From Streptomyces alboflavus (lineage in GTDB: Bacteria > Actinomycetota > Actinomycetes > Streptomycetales > Streptomycetaceae): 64,000 bases of DNA. The stretch covers positions 336,300-400,299 of the forward strand of contig NZ_JNXT01000003.1 in the NCBI RefSeq assembly GCF_000716675.1, in the 5' to 3' direction. Shown piece after piece: positions 19,977 through 27,596 of this stretch. The notes under the pieces are model-generated. The model worked only from the letters and a program-made list of their open reading frames with translations. It did not search any database and was not told the origin of the DNA. Position 1 is the stretch's first letter, and every line of letters starts with the position of its first letter. The position numbers and the translations under genes are program-made.

Positions 19977-21314
19977 GTGACGACCCTCCACCGTGTTGAG
20001 CCACCCCGGACGGCGGTCCGCCCGAAAGCGGTGGCCCGCGCCGGTCTGTACGCCCTGCTCGCGGCGAACGTCGCCGTCGTGACCGTGTTCTTCGTCCAGG
20101 CCGGGTTCGCCTCCAACGCCCTCATCGTGACGGGCCGCCTCGCCGGGCTCTACGCCGCGCTCCTGATGGCCTTCCAGCTGCTGCTCGTCGCCCGGCTGCC
20201 GTTCTTCGACCGCCGCATCGGCATGGACCGGCTGACGTCCTGGCACCGCTGGGTCGGCTTCGGCCTGCTGTGGCTCCTGGTCGCGCACGGCGTGTTCATC
20301 GTCTTCGGCTACGCCCAGGCCTCGTCGATGGGCCCGGTCGACCAGCTCGTCGACCTCGCGGAGACCGTCGAGGGCGTGTTGCGCGCCATCGTCGCCATGG
20401 CCCTGATCATGGTGGTCGGCGCGGTCTCGGCCCGCTACGCCCGGCGCCGACTGGCGTACGAGACCTGGCACTTCATCCACCTCTACACCTACCTCGCGGT
20501 GGTCCTCGCCTTCACCCACCAGGTCGCGGCGGGCTCGACCTTCACGGCCTCGGCGACCGCGACGGCGTACTGGTACGCGCTGTGGGGCACGGCTCTCGGC
20601 GCGGTGCTCGTGGGGCGTGTCGTCCTGCCCGTGAGGCGCAATCTGCGCCACCGGCTGCGGGTGACGGCGGTCGTGCCCGAGTCGGACCACGTCGTCTCGA
20701 TCTACGTCTCGGGCCGCGACCTGGACCGGCTGCCCGCCCGCGCCGGGCAGTTCTTCCTCTGGCGGTTCTTGACCAGGGACCGCTGGTGGCAGGCCAATCC
20801 GTTCTCCCTGTCGGCGGCCCCCGACGGCACCCACCTGAGGCTCACCGCGAAGACCGCGGGCGACGGCACCGCGGCCCTGCGCCACCTCAAGGTCGGCACC
20901 AGGGTGTTCGCCGAGGGCCCCTACGGCGCCTTCACCACGATGCACCGCACCCGCCCCGACACCCTGCTCATCGCGGGCGGCGTCGGCATCACCCCCATGC
21001 GCGCCCTCCTCGAAGAGCTGCACGGCCACGTCGTGCTCATCTACCGGGTGGCCACCGACCAGGACGCGGTCCTCTACGCCGAGCTGACCGAGCTGGCCCA
21101 CGCCAAGGGCGCCGAACTGCACCTGGTCACCGGCCCCGCCGTCCCCGACAAGCTGGCCCCGCGCGACATCGCCACCCTCGTGCCCGACGTGGCCGACCGG
21201 GACGTCTACGTCTGCGGACCGCCCGGCATGACCACCGCCGTCCTGCGCACCCTGGGCGACCTGGGTGTCCCCAGGGCCCAGATACACGCCGAGCGCTTCA
21301 GCCTGGCCGGATGA
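19977..21314 (+). CDS. Ferric-reductase-like transmembrane flavoprotein
   Basis: A 445-residue membrane electron-transfer protein. Six hydrophobic helices form a ferric-reductase-like domain with candidate haem-ligand histidines at 90, 104, 165/168 and 181. The cytoplasmic C-terminal half is a ferredoxin-NADP reductase module with FAD motif NPFSLSAAP (about 274-282), NAD(P) motif GGVGITPMRALL (about 334-345) and YVCGPPGM near residue 411. It should take electrons from cytosolic NAD(P)H across the membrane. The GTG at 19977 follows AGGAG. It leads a three-gene operon with an exported FMN-binding protein and ApbE, so the electrons probably pass to a covalently bound external flavin. Confidence 0.92.
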   Translation: MTTLHRVEPPRTAVRPKAVARAGLYALLAANVAVVTVFFVQAGFASNALIVTGRLAGLYAALLMAFQLLLVARLPFFDRRIGMDRLTSWHRWVGFGLLWLLVAHGVFIVFGYAQASSMGPVDQLVDLAETVEGVLRAIVAMALIMVVGAVSARYARRRLAYETWHFIHLYTYLAVVLAFTHQVAAGSTFTASATATAYWYALWGTALGAVLVGRVVLPVRRNLRHRLRVTAVVPESDHVVSIYVSGRDLDRLPARAGQFFLWRFLTRDRWWQANPFSLSAAPDGTHLRLTAKTAGDGTAALRHLKVGTRVFAEGPYGAFTTMHRTRPDTLLIAGGVGITPMRALLEELHGHVVLIYRVATDQDAVLYAELTELAHAKGAELHLVTGPAVPDKLAPRDIATLVPDVADRDVYVCGPPGMTTAVLRTLGDLGVPRAQIHAERFSLAG

Positions 21315-21327
21315 CGAGGGGAACACG

Positions 21328-21741
21328 ATGAAGCGAGCACTGCCCGTCCTGGCCCTGACCGCCGCCGCGGTGATCCCGCTGTGGCGCTACGAACCGTCCC
21401 TCGGCTCGACGTCCACCGAGGCCGCCCCTGCCCCCACGCCCTCCTCCCCACCGGCGTCGTCCTCCGACGGCACCGTCACGAGGACCGTCCAGGGCTCGAC
21501 CGTCACCACGGAGAAGGGCCCCGTCCAGGTCGAGGTGACCTTCGAGGGTGACCGGATCAGCTCCGTACGCATGCTCAAGCAGCCCCACCACCCGCAGACC
21601 ACGGCCGCCGTGCCGAAACTGGTCGAGGAGACGCTGTCCGAGCAGAGCGCCGACGTCGACACGGTGTCCGGCGCGACCGTCACCAGCGACGGCTACAAGG
21701 AGTCGCTGCAGGCCGCGATCGACGCGAAGGGCGGCGCCTGA
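21328..21741 (+). CDS. Exported FMN-binding-domain protein
   Basis: A 137-residue protein: an N-terminal hydrophobic signal or anchor (about residues 3-20), a Pro/Ser-rich linker, then an FMN-binding domain. The domain carries the flavinylation motif D-T-V-S-G-A-T (acceptor Thr117), the pattern that ApbE uses to attach FMN through a phosphoester bond. It starts 13 bases after the reductase gene and is followed by apbE. The likely role is as the extracytoplasmic electron carrier of this operon. Unlike NqrC or RnfG it is a minimal one-domain protein. Confidence 0.9.
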   Translation: MKRALPVLALTAAAVIPLWRYEPSLGSTSTEAAPAPTPSSPPASSSDGTVTRTVQGSTVTTEKGPVQVEVTFEGDRISSVRMLKQPHHPQTTAAVPKLVEETLSEQSADVDTVSGATVTSDGYKESLQAAIDAKGGA

Positions 21742-21742
21742 C

Positions 21743-22468
21743 GTGCTGCGCGTCGAACACGTCATGGGCTTCCCCGTCTCGGTGCGCGTGGACGAGGGGG
21801 CGGCCGAGCCGGAGGCCGCCGCGGACGCGGTGTTCGCGTGGCTGCGCCAGGCCGATGCGCGGTTCAGCCCGTTCAAGCCCGACAGCGAGGTGTCCCGCCT
21901 GGACCGGGGCGAGGTCCCGGCCGACGAGATCAGCCCGGACCTCCTGGAGATCCTCACGCTGTGCGAGGACTACCGGGTCGCGACCCGCGGCGCCTTCGAC
22001 GTCCGTCTTCCCGGGCGCGGCCTCGACCCCTGCGCGGTGGTGAAGGGCTGGTCGGTGCAGAAGGCGGCGGACCTCCTCGCGGCCGCCGGGGCCACCCGGT
22101 TCTGCGTGAACGCCGGGGGAGACGTCGTCGTGTCCGGCGGGCCCTGGCGGGTCGGCGTACGCCACCCCGAGCACGCCGACCGGCTGTGCACGGTCCTGGA
22201 CCTCACCGAGGGCGCGGTCGCCACGTCCGCACGGTACGAGCGCGGCGACCACATCCTCGACGGCCGCACCGGCCGCCCGGTCCGTGGCCTGCTCAGCCTG
22301 ACCGTCGCGGCCGCGTCGCTGACCGAGGCGGACGCCACCGCGACGGCGGCGTTCGCGATGGGCACCGAGGGCATCGAATGGGCCGCCTCGCGGGAGGGCT
22401 GCGAGGTGTTCGCGGTGGACGAGGGGCAGCGGGTGCTGCGGACGGCGGGGTTCCCCGTCGCCGCGTGA
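21743..22468 (+). CDS. apbE: FAD:protein FMN transferase ApbE
   Basis: A 241-residue ApbE-family protein, somewhat shorter than the Gram-negative enzymes. Visible motifs are MGFPVSV at the N-terminus, ARFSPFKPDSEVSRLDRGE, the DPCAVVKGWSVQKAADLL segment, FCVNAGGDVVVSG and the metal-binding EADATATAAFAMG block near the end. It transfers FMN from FAD to Thr in exported proteins, and its obvious substrate is the product of the preceding gene. No lipoprotein or signal sequence is seen at this GTG start, so it would act in the cytoplasm or as an atypical export substrate, which is a question for the pathway. Confidence 0.9.
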   Translation: MLRVEHVMGFPVSVRVDEGAAEPEAAADAVFAWLRQADARFSPFKPDSEVSRLDRGEVPADEISPDLLEILTLCEDYRVATRGAFDVRLPGRGLDPCAVVKGWSVQKAADLLAAAGATRFCVNAGGDVVVSGGPWRVGVRHPEHADRLCTVLDLTEGAVATSARYERGDHILDGRTGRPVRGLLSLTVAAASLTEADATATAAFAMGTEGIEWAASREGCEVFAVDEGQRVLRTAGFPVAA

Positions 22469-22523
22469 GGGCCGGGGCGGGGCCGTCGAGTTCGAGGCCG
22501 ACGGGGGCGAGTGTCGGTGCGGG

Positions 22524-23096
22524 TCAGTCCGGCAGCAGGTGTGCCACGAGGGTGCGGGTCCACTCGGGGGTGAGCGGATCGTTCGTGAAGACGCCCCGGT
22601 AGTAGAGGGGGGCGAGCACGGCGTCCGTGGTGCGCTCCAGGGTGGGGGGCTGGCCGCCCCGGGCCCGCTCCCGTTCCAGGATGGCTTCGAGCTGCTGCTG
22701 GCGTTCCCCGCGGCACGCGGCGGCGCCCTGCTCCCCGCCGATGCCGATGGTGGCGCGCACCAGGGCGAGGGTGTCCGGGTCGCAGAGGTCCTTGGCGAGG
22801 TCGGACGCGTAGCGCTCCAGGTCGCCGCGGAGGCTCCCGGTGTCCGGCACCACGATGTCGCCGGAGAAACGGCTGGTCGCGACGTCGGCGAGCAGCTCGC
22901 CGACGGTGCCCCAGCGGCGGTAGACCGTGGTGGCGTGCACGCCCGCGCGGGTGGCGAGGACCGGGATCGTCAGCGGCTCGCCGGGGTCGTCGGCGACCAG
23001 TTCCCTGACGGCCAGGTGGACGGCCGCGCGGACTCGGGCGGAGCGGCCTCCGGGTCGGCTTCCGGCTCCCGGGGCGGGCGATGCGGTGGTGGACAC
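22524..23096 (-). CDS. TetR-family repressor of the adjacent MFS gene
   Basis: A 190-residue regulator. The N-terminal helix-turn-helix reads RVRAAVHLAVRELVADDPGEPLTIPVLATRAGVHATTVYRRWG, and the C-terminal domain has the pattern of the TetR_C group found with MFS exporters. It is divergent from an MFS transporter, and three 16-base palindromes lie in the shared promoter region. It probably represses itself and the transporter until a drug or metabolite binds. The start at 23096 gives a complete DNA-binding domain with a short basic leader. Confidence 0.88.
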   Translation of the reverse strand: MSTTASPAPGAGSRPGGRSARVRAAVHLAVRELVADDPGEPLTIPVLATRAGVHATTVYRRWGTVGELLADVATSRFSGDIVVPDTGSLRGDLERYASDLAKDLCDPDTLALVRATIGIGGEQGAAACRGERQQQLEAILERERARGGQPPTLERTTDAVLAPLYYRGVFTNDPLTPEWTRTLVAHLLPD

Positions 23097-23107
23097 CCGG
23101 CCAGTAT

Positions 23108-23186
23108 CGCACTGATCACTGCGCTAGTAGTGCAGCGATCACTGCGTTTGTGTTAGCGTCACACCACTAACGCACAGATCATTGCG
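23108..23186. promoter_or_regulatory. Three imperfect palindromes, TetR operators between tetR and the MFS gene
   Basis: Sites at 23108-23123, 23131-23146 and 23171-23186 share the pattern CGCANNGATCANTGCG: CGCACTGATCACTGCG, TGCAGCGATCACTGCG and CGCACAGATCATTGCG. Each is close to a palindrome of 16 bases. Their spacing of 23 and 40 bases places them over the region where both divergent promoters must lie. Confidence 0.7.
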
Positions 23187-23195
23187 AGATTCATT

Positions 23196-24467
23196 GTGTC
23201 TGTTGACTCTGCCGTATCCGCTGACTCTGCTGTCTCCGCCCTACGTTCCGACAAGGACACCCACCGTCTGCCGCGCGTGGCCGCCTTCCCCGGCGTGGCC
23301 GCCGTCTTCGTCGTCTTCCTGGCCGCCTCCAGCGTGCCGTCCCCGCTCTACTCGATCTACCAGCAGCAATGGCACTTCTCCGCATGGGTGCTCACCGTCG
23401 TCTTCGCCCTGTACGTGGTCGGCCTGCTGGGCTCCCTGCTCACCGTCGGGGCGCTGTCGGACCACCTCGGCCGACGGCCCGTGCTGGCCGCGGCGGTCGC
23501 GCTGGAGGCGGTCGCGCTCGTCCTCTTCCTCACCGCCGGGAACGTGACCGTCCTGGCTGCCGCCCGGGTGCTGCAGGGCATCGCCACGGGTGCGGCGACG
23601 ACCACCCTGAGCGCCACCCTCGTCGACCTCGAACCGCCGCACGCCCGTGGTCGGGCGGGCGTGGTGACCTCCGTGGCGCCCCTGACCGGGCTCGCTCTCG
23701 GCGCTCTCGGCTCCGGCTTCCTGGTGGCGTTCGGGCCCGCCCCGACGCGCCTCGTGTACGCCCTGCTCCTGGGCGCCATGGTGCTCGCGGCGGCGCTCAC
23801 CGCCGTCCTGCCGGAGACCTCCCCGCGGCGGCCGGGAGCCGTCGCCTCCCTGCGTCCACGGGCCGCGCTGCCCGCGCATCTGCGCGCCGACATCGTCCCG
23901 GTGGTGCCCGCGATGGTCGCAGGATGGGCGCTGGCCGGTCTGTTCCTCTCCCTCGGCCCGTCCGTCGCGGCCCAGTTGCTGGGGCTGCACAGCCGCCTGG
24001 TCGGTGGCGTCGTCGTGACGCTGCTCGCGGGCACGGGGGCGCTCGCGGTCGCCGTGCTGCGCTCACGGTCCGCGTCCGCGTTGCTCGCCCCCTCGTCGGC
24101 GCTGCTCGGGATCGGCGTCCTCGCCGCGCTCGCCGGCATCGTGGCGGACCTCGTCTGGCTCTGCGCCGCGGGCACGGTCGTCGCGGGTGTCGGCCTCGGC
24201 GCCTCGGTCCTCGCCACGTTCGGCACCTTCGCCCGCCTCGCCAGACCGCATGAGCGCAGCGCACTCTTCGCTTCTGCGAACATCATCTGCTACCTCGGCA
24301 ACAGTGTGCCCGCCGTGCTCGGTGGCATCGCCGTCACCGCCCTGGGCCTGCGGACCGCGACCGAGATATACGCGCTGACGATCGTCGTGATCGTCTCGGT
24401 CGCCTTCCTGCTGCGCATGAACCAACTGCGTACCCAGCGCCGTGCGGTCGTGACCCCGGGGGAGTGA
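23196..24467 (+). CDS. MFS efflux transporter
   Basis: A 423-residue protein with 12 predicted membrane helices. The MFS signature appears in the loop after helix 2 (GALSDHLGRRPVLAA), and other family marks include ARVLQGIATGAATTTLSATLVDLEPP. The hydrophilic N-terminal tail contains a tandem VDSAVS/ADSAVS repeat. Translation starts at the GTG at 23196, which has only a weak GAG upstream. It is controlled by the divergent TetR gene, so export of a toxic compound or metabolite is likely; the substrate is unknown. Confidence 0.9.
   Translation: MSVDSAVSADSAVSALRSDKDTHRLPRVAAFPGVAAVFVVFLAASSVPSPLYSIYQQQWHFSAWVLTVVFALYVVGLLGSLLTVGALSDHLGRRPVLAAAVALEAVALVLFLTAGNVTVLAAARVLQGIATGAATTTLSATLVDLEPPHARGRAGVVTSVAPLTGLALGALGSGFLVAFGPAPTRLVYALLLGAMVLAAALTAVLPETSPRRPGAVASLRPRAALPAHLRADIVPVVPAMVAGWALAGLFLSLGPSVAAQLLGLHSRLVGGVVVTLLAGTGALAVAVLRSRSASALLAPSSALLGIGVLAALAGIVADLVWLCAAGTVVAGVGLGASVLATFGTFARLARPHERSALFASANIICYLGNSVPAVLGGIAVTALGLRTATEIYALTIVVIVSVAFLLRMNQLRTQRRAVVTPGE
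23202..23237 (+). repeat. 18-base tandem duplication at the MFS N-terminus
   Basis: GTTGACTCTGCCGTATCC is followed directly by GCTGACTCTGCTGTCTCC, encoding VDSAVS and ADSAVS just after the start codon. It is an in-frame duplication. Confidence 0.75.
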
Positions 24468-24576
24468 GACGCCGATCCACGACAGCCGCGGCATCCCCTG
24501 CTCCACGTACGCCAAGACCCCGGCGACCGCCCGATACGGAACCACCTCGTACGTAAGCGAAAGAAGGACAGATACC

Positions 24577-25380
24577 GTGCCGACCCCGAACAGCAGAATC
24601 AGCAAGCACCTGGTCGCCCCGCGATCCGGCCACACGACGATCCACTACACGGCCGAAGGACCGGCCGAAGGACCGGCCCTGGTCCTCGTCCACGGCTGGG
24701 CGTGCGACCGCGGCGACTTCGACGCCGTGACCCGGCACCTGCCCGACGACCACCGCGTCCTTGCGGTCGACCTCGCCGAGCACGGCGCGTCACGGTCGAC
24801 GCGCGAGGTGTGGACCATACGGGAGTTCGCCCGGGACGTGGCGGCGGTCCTGGAGGCCGAGTCGGTGACCGAGGCCGTCGTGGCCGGGCACTCCCTCGGC
24901 GCGGCGGTCGCCGTCGAGGTCGGCCGGCTGCTGCCCGGCACTGTCTCGCACGTGGTCGCGCTCGACGGACTGCACTACCTGTCCCTGTTCCCGGCGCAGA
25001 ACGACGAACAGGCCGACGCCTTTGTGGGGCTGTTCCGCGACGACTTCGCGGGGGCGGTGCGCGGCCTCGTCGAAGGGGGTTCGCCGGCCGGGACCGATCA
25101 GGCGCTCATGGACGCCTACTTCGAGAAGATGGTCGCGGTGCGGCAGCCCGCGGGCCTGCGCGCCATCGAGGGCCTGGTGCACTGGGACATGGACGCGGCG
25201 CTGCGCGAGACGAAGCAGCCGATCACCGTGTTCGCCGTGCGCGACCTGGTGACGCAGGAAGCGATCGACCGCTACGGCGACCGCTTCGACATCGTGCCCG
25301 TCGACCTCGGCACCCATCACTTCCCTGTGGAGGCCCCCGAAGCCACGGCGAAGCTGTTGGCCGGCTTGCGGAGCCGATGA
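24577..25380 (+). CDS. Alpha/beta hydrolase
   Basis: A 267-residue alpha/beta hydrolase. The oxyanion strand reads LVLVHGWACDRGDFDAV, the nucleophile elbow is AGHSLGAAVAVEV with Ser106, and the catalytic His is in LGTHHFPVEAPE near the C-terminus. Residues 27-33 contain a small GPAEGPA duplication. The GTG start follows AAGAAGGACAG, a good ribosome binding site. It lies 109 bases after the MFS gene on the same strand and could be cotranscribed. It is followed by a hairpin terminator. The substrate is unknown. Confidence 0.88.
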   Translation: MPTPNSRISKHLVAPRSGHTTIHYTAEGPAEGPALVLVHGWACDRGDFDAVTRHLPDDHRVLAVDLAEHGASRSTREVWTIREFARDVAAVLEAESVTEAVVAGHSLGAAVAVEVGRLLPGTVSHVVALDGLHYLSLFPAQNDEQADAFVGLFRDDFAGAVRGLVEGGSPAGTDQALMDAYFEKMVAVRQPAGLRAIEGLVHWDMDAALRETKQPITVFAVRDLVTQEAIDRYGDRFDIVPVDLGTHHFPVEAPEATAKLLAGLRSR

Positions 25381-25386
25381 GAGGTC

Positions 25387-25419
25387 GGTGTGGGCCGGGG
25401 GGCCACCTCCGCCCACACC
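25387..25419. terminator. Bidirectional hairpin between convergent genes
   Basis: GGTGTGGGC (25387-25395) pairs perfectly with GCCCACACC (25411-25419) around a 15-base loop. It lies between the hydrolase stop at 25380 and the zinc-ribbon stop at 25429. Confidence 0.65.
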
Positions 25420-25428
25420 GGAAACGCG

Positions 25429-25617
25429 TCAGTTGAGCACGCGCAGTACCGCCCGGACCACTCCTGTCACTCCGCGCGCGATCCACCCGAGCAGTCCCGT
25501 TTCCACGGCCAGTTCACCGGCCGTGGAAACGGATTCACCGGTCGACCCCGCACGGCACCTGGAGCAGGAACGGGGCCAACGGCGCTTTCGCCCACCGCAC
25601 GTCTTGCATATCGCCAT
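25429..25617 (-). CDS. Small conserved zinc-ribbon protein
   Basis: A 62-residue protein starting at the ATG at 25617 with MAICKTCGGRKRRW. It contains two CxxC-type knuckles, CKTCGG and SCSRCR, within the first 25 residues, then an amphipathic or hydrophobic C-terminus (GLLGWIARGVTGVVRAVLRVLN). This pattern occurs in short conserved Streptomyces proteins of unknown role. The two knuckles could bind one zinc ion, and the C-terminal helix could associate with membrane. The open frame extends upstream but lacks the family character there. Confidence 0.7.
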   Translation of the reverse strand: MAICKTCGGRKRRWPRSCSRCRAGSTGESVSTAGELAVETGLLGWIARGVTGVVRAVLRVLN

Positions 25618-25708
25618 GATCCCATTCTGCCCTGCCGCCACCCCCTCCCGTGGATCGTCTCCCACCGGAGGAACCCGGACAGCCGCCCGTCCGCACCCGG
25701 CGCTTCGT

Positions 25709-26455
25709 CTAGATGTACCCCTCGCGCAGCGCATACGCCACGGCGTGCGACCTGTTGCGCAGGTGGAGCCGGGTCGTGAGGCCGTGCATGACGTTCTTGA
25801 CGGTGCGTTCGGAGTACGACAGCTTCGTCGCGATCTCGGAGGTGTCGAGGCCCTCGGCCACCAGGCGCACGACGTCCACCTCGCGGGGCGTGAGGCCCAG
25901 CGTGGTGCCCGGCTGGTCGGTGCCGCCGCGGTGGAGGCGCCCGACCTGGCCGATGAGGCGGCCGAGGAGGTCCGGCGGCAGGTCGCCGCCGCCCTTGGCG
26001 GTGGTCAGGACGGCCTGCACCAGGCGGTGCGTGGTGGCCTCACGGCGCCAGACGATGGCTCCCACACCGCACTCGATGACATCGAGGAGCTCGTTCTCGC
26101 GGACCGTGCCGACGACGAGCACGGCACGCGTGCCCTCGCTGCGCACGGTCCGCCGCAGCCGGGCGAGCGCGGCCTCGTCGAGGACGTCCTCGATGAGCAA
26201 CGCGACGGAGGCGTGCCCGGAGTCCTCGCACAGCTCGACCTCGGGATGGCGCCGCAGCTGGCTGAGGACCCCCTCGCGGCTGATCGGGTCGGGCGCGGTG
26301 ACGCTGACCTTGACCCGGGTCGCCTTGGGCGCGGCGGGAGCCGAGGCCGCGGAGACAGCAGAGGGCGCGGAAGGTATGGAGGGCACGAGGGAGACGGGTG
26401 ATGCGGGGGACACGGAGGAAACGGAGGGCACGGCGGACGGGTGCGACGCGGACAA
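25709..26455 (-). CDS. LuxR-family (NarL-like) orphan regulator
   Basis: A 248-residue regulator with a degenerate receiver-like domain and a C-terminal LuxR helix-turn-helix (GLTPREVDVVRLVAEGLDTSEIATKLSYSERTVKNVMHGLTTRLHLRNRSHAVAYAL, from about residue 187). The receiver region starts at VKVSVTAPDPISREGVLSQL and lacks the usual aspartate cluster, so phosphorylation is doubtful. No kinase gene is adjacent. A Ser/Pro/Val-rich leader of about 45 residues precedes it. I use the TTG at 26455 because GAGGAAG lies upstream; internal GTG starts nearer the domain are possible. Confidence 0.85.
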   Translation of the reverse strand: MSASHPSAVPSVSSVSPASPVSLVPSIPSAPSAVSAASAPAAPKATRVKVSVTAPDPISREGVLSQLRRHPEVELCEDSGHASVALLIEDVLDEAALARLRRTVRSEGTRAVLVVGTVRENELLDVIECGVGAIVWRREATTHRLVQAVLTTAKGGGDLPPDLLGRLIGQVGRLHRGGTDQPGTTLGLTPREVDVVRLVAEGLDTSEIATKLSYSERTVKNVMHGLTTRLHLRNRSHAVAYALREGYI

Positions 26456-26495
26456 GGGACTTCCTCACTTCTGCGGCTGAGGCTTCGGTGGTGCG

Positions 26496-26532
26496 CCGGG
26501 CGCCGCCGACACGGGGGATCGGCGGCGCCCGG
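26496..26532 (-). terminator. Strong GC-rich hairpin after the FG-GAP gene
   Basis: CCGGGCGCCGCCGA (26496-26509) pairs perfectly over 14 bases with 26519-26532 around a 9-base loop. It lies 12 bases past the stop of the leftward gene at 26544. Confidence 0.75.
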
Positions 26533-26543
26533 TGTTCAGAGGG

Positions 26544-27287
26544 TCAGGAGCAGGGCTTGTAGAAGTGCTTCCAGCCGTTGGTGGGCATGGACGGCGGCTC
26601 GGCCGGGGTCCCGGTCTCGCCGTACTTCGTCTGCTGCTCGTAGACGTAACCGCCGGGGCCGCTGCTCCGCTTGGACAGCCGCACGTGCCGGTCCCAGGAC
26701 CCGTCACCGGAGTTGTTGAGGATCGCGATGTCCGGGTACGCGTCGTCGTTGTAGTTGGCGACGCGCAGCTGCTTGGCCTCGCCGTGGTCGCCGATGTCGG
26801 AGTGCCGGGCCTGCGCGGAGCCGAGGTTCGTGCGCTTGAGCGGGCCGGGGCGGTACTCGGCGAGGCGCGCCGTCGCGGGGTCGTCGATGCCGGACGGCTT
26901 GACGATGTTGACGACGATGTCGAGCTTGCCGTCCTTCTGGAAGTCGGCGACAGCGGCGGTCGCGACCTCGCCGGGCTTCGCGCCGAGCAGCTTGCCGACG
27001 GACTTCTTCGCGCCGAACGAGCCGCTCGCCGTGCCCCACTGGACCGTCATCTTGGTGCCGGTGTGACCGGGGTTGGAGATCTTGTCCGGGCGACCGTCAC
27101 CGTCGAGGTCGCCGACCAGCGTCGTGGTGCCCGCCAGGCACGCGGCGGCCGCGGCGGCCTTGCCGGACTGTCCCGCACCGCCCGAGGACGACGACCCGGC
27201 CGCGCTGGCCTGGAGTGCGCCGGCGGTCAGGGTCAGGGCGACGGCCGCGACCGGCGCGGCGATCAAACGTGAGCGCATGCGTTGCAT
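26544..27287 (-). CDS. Secreted FG-GAP/VCBS-repeat protein
   Basis: A 247-residue exported protein. A typical signal peptide (MQRMRSR, hydrophobic core, ALQASAAG cleavage region) is followed by a Ser/Gly linker and at least three calcium-binding FG-GAP-like motifs: GDLDGDGRPD (about residue 64), ADFQKDGKLDIVV (about 115) and ANYNDDAYPDIAIL (about 177). Two cysteines, one after the linker and one at the C-terminus (KPCS), could form a disulfide. Such beta-propeller blades bind ligands or partner proteins; the function here is unknown. The ATG has GGGAG upstream, and a strong hairpin follows the stop. Confidence 0.85.
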   Translation of the reverse strand: MQRMRSRLIAAPVAAVALTLTAGALQASAAGSSSSGGAGQSGKAAAAAACLAGTTTLVGDLDGDGRPDKISNPGHTGTKMTVQWGTASGSFGAKKSVGKLLGAKPGEVATAAVADFQKDGKLDIVVNIVKPSGIDDPATARLAEYRPGPLKRTNLGSAQARHSDIGDHGEAKQLRVANYNDDAYPDIAILNNSGDGSWDRHVRLSKRSSGPGGYVYEQQTKYGETGTPAEPPSMPTNGWKHFYKPCS

Positions 27288-27596
27288 CTACGAACTCCCA
27301 TGTCGTTACTGCTGAGCCGTGCTCGCACATCGGGCCTGCCGCGGCGCCGCTCGCGGGAACGATCCCGGCGGGGCGCCCGGAGCTCTCGGACGAGCACGGA
27401 ACGAGCTTGTCGGGTGATCCGCCCCAACGGCCAGGAAAATGGGGCAGTTCGGGACACTGGAACGAGAAAAGAGGCTTTGACCTGCGGGAACGCTAGGTGC
27501 CTGGAACGCGAGGGTGGGACGCGTGGTGTGCTCGGGGGAGGGCGGAACGGGCTGCCGGGGGGCGTCGGGGACGACGCGACCCCGGCAGCGCCGCGT

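Noticed and set aside
24468..24576. Minus-strand reading through the MFS-hydrolase gap that resembles a protein fragment
   Set aside because: Too short and without start, stop context or a family match I can defend; the ribosome binding site of the hydrolase lies in it.
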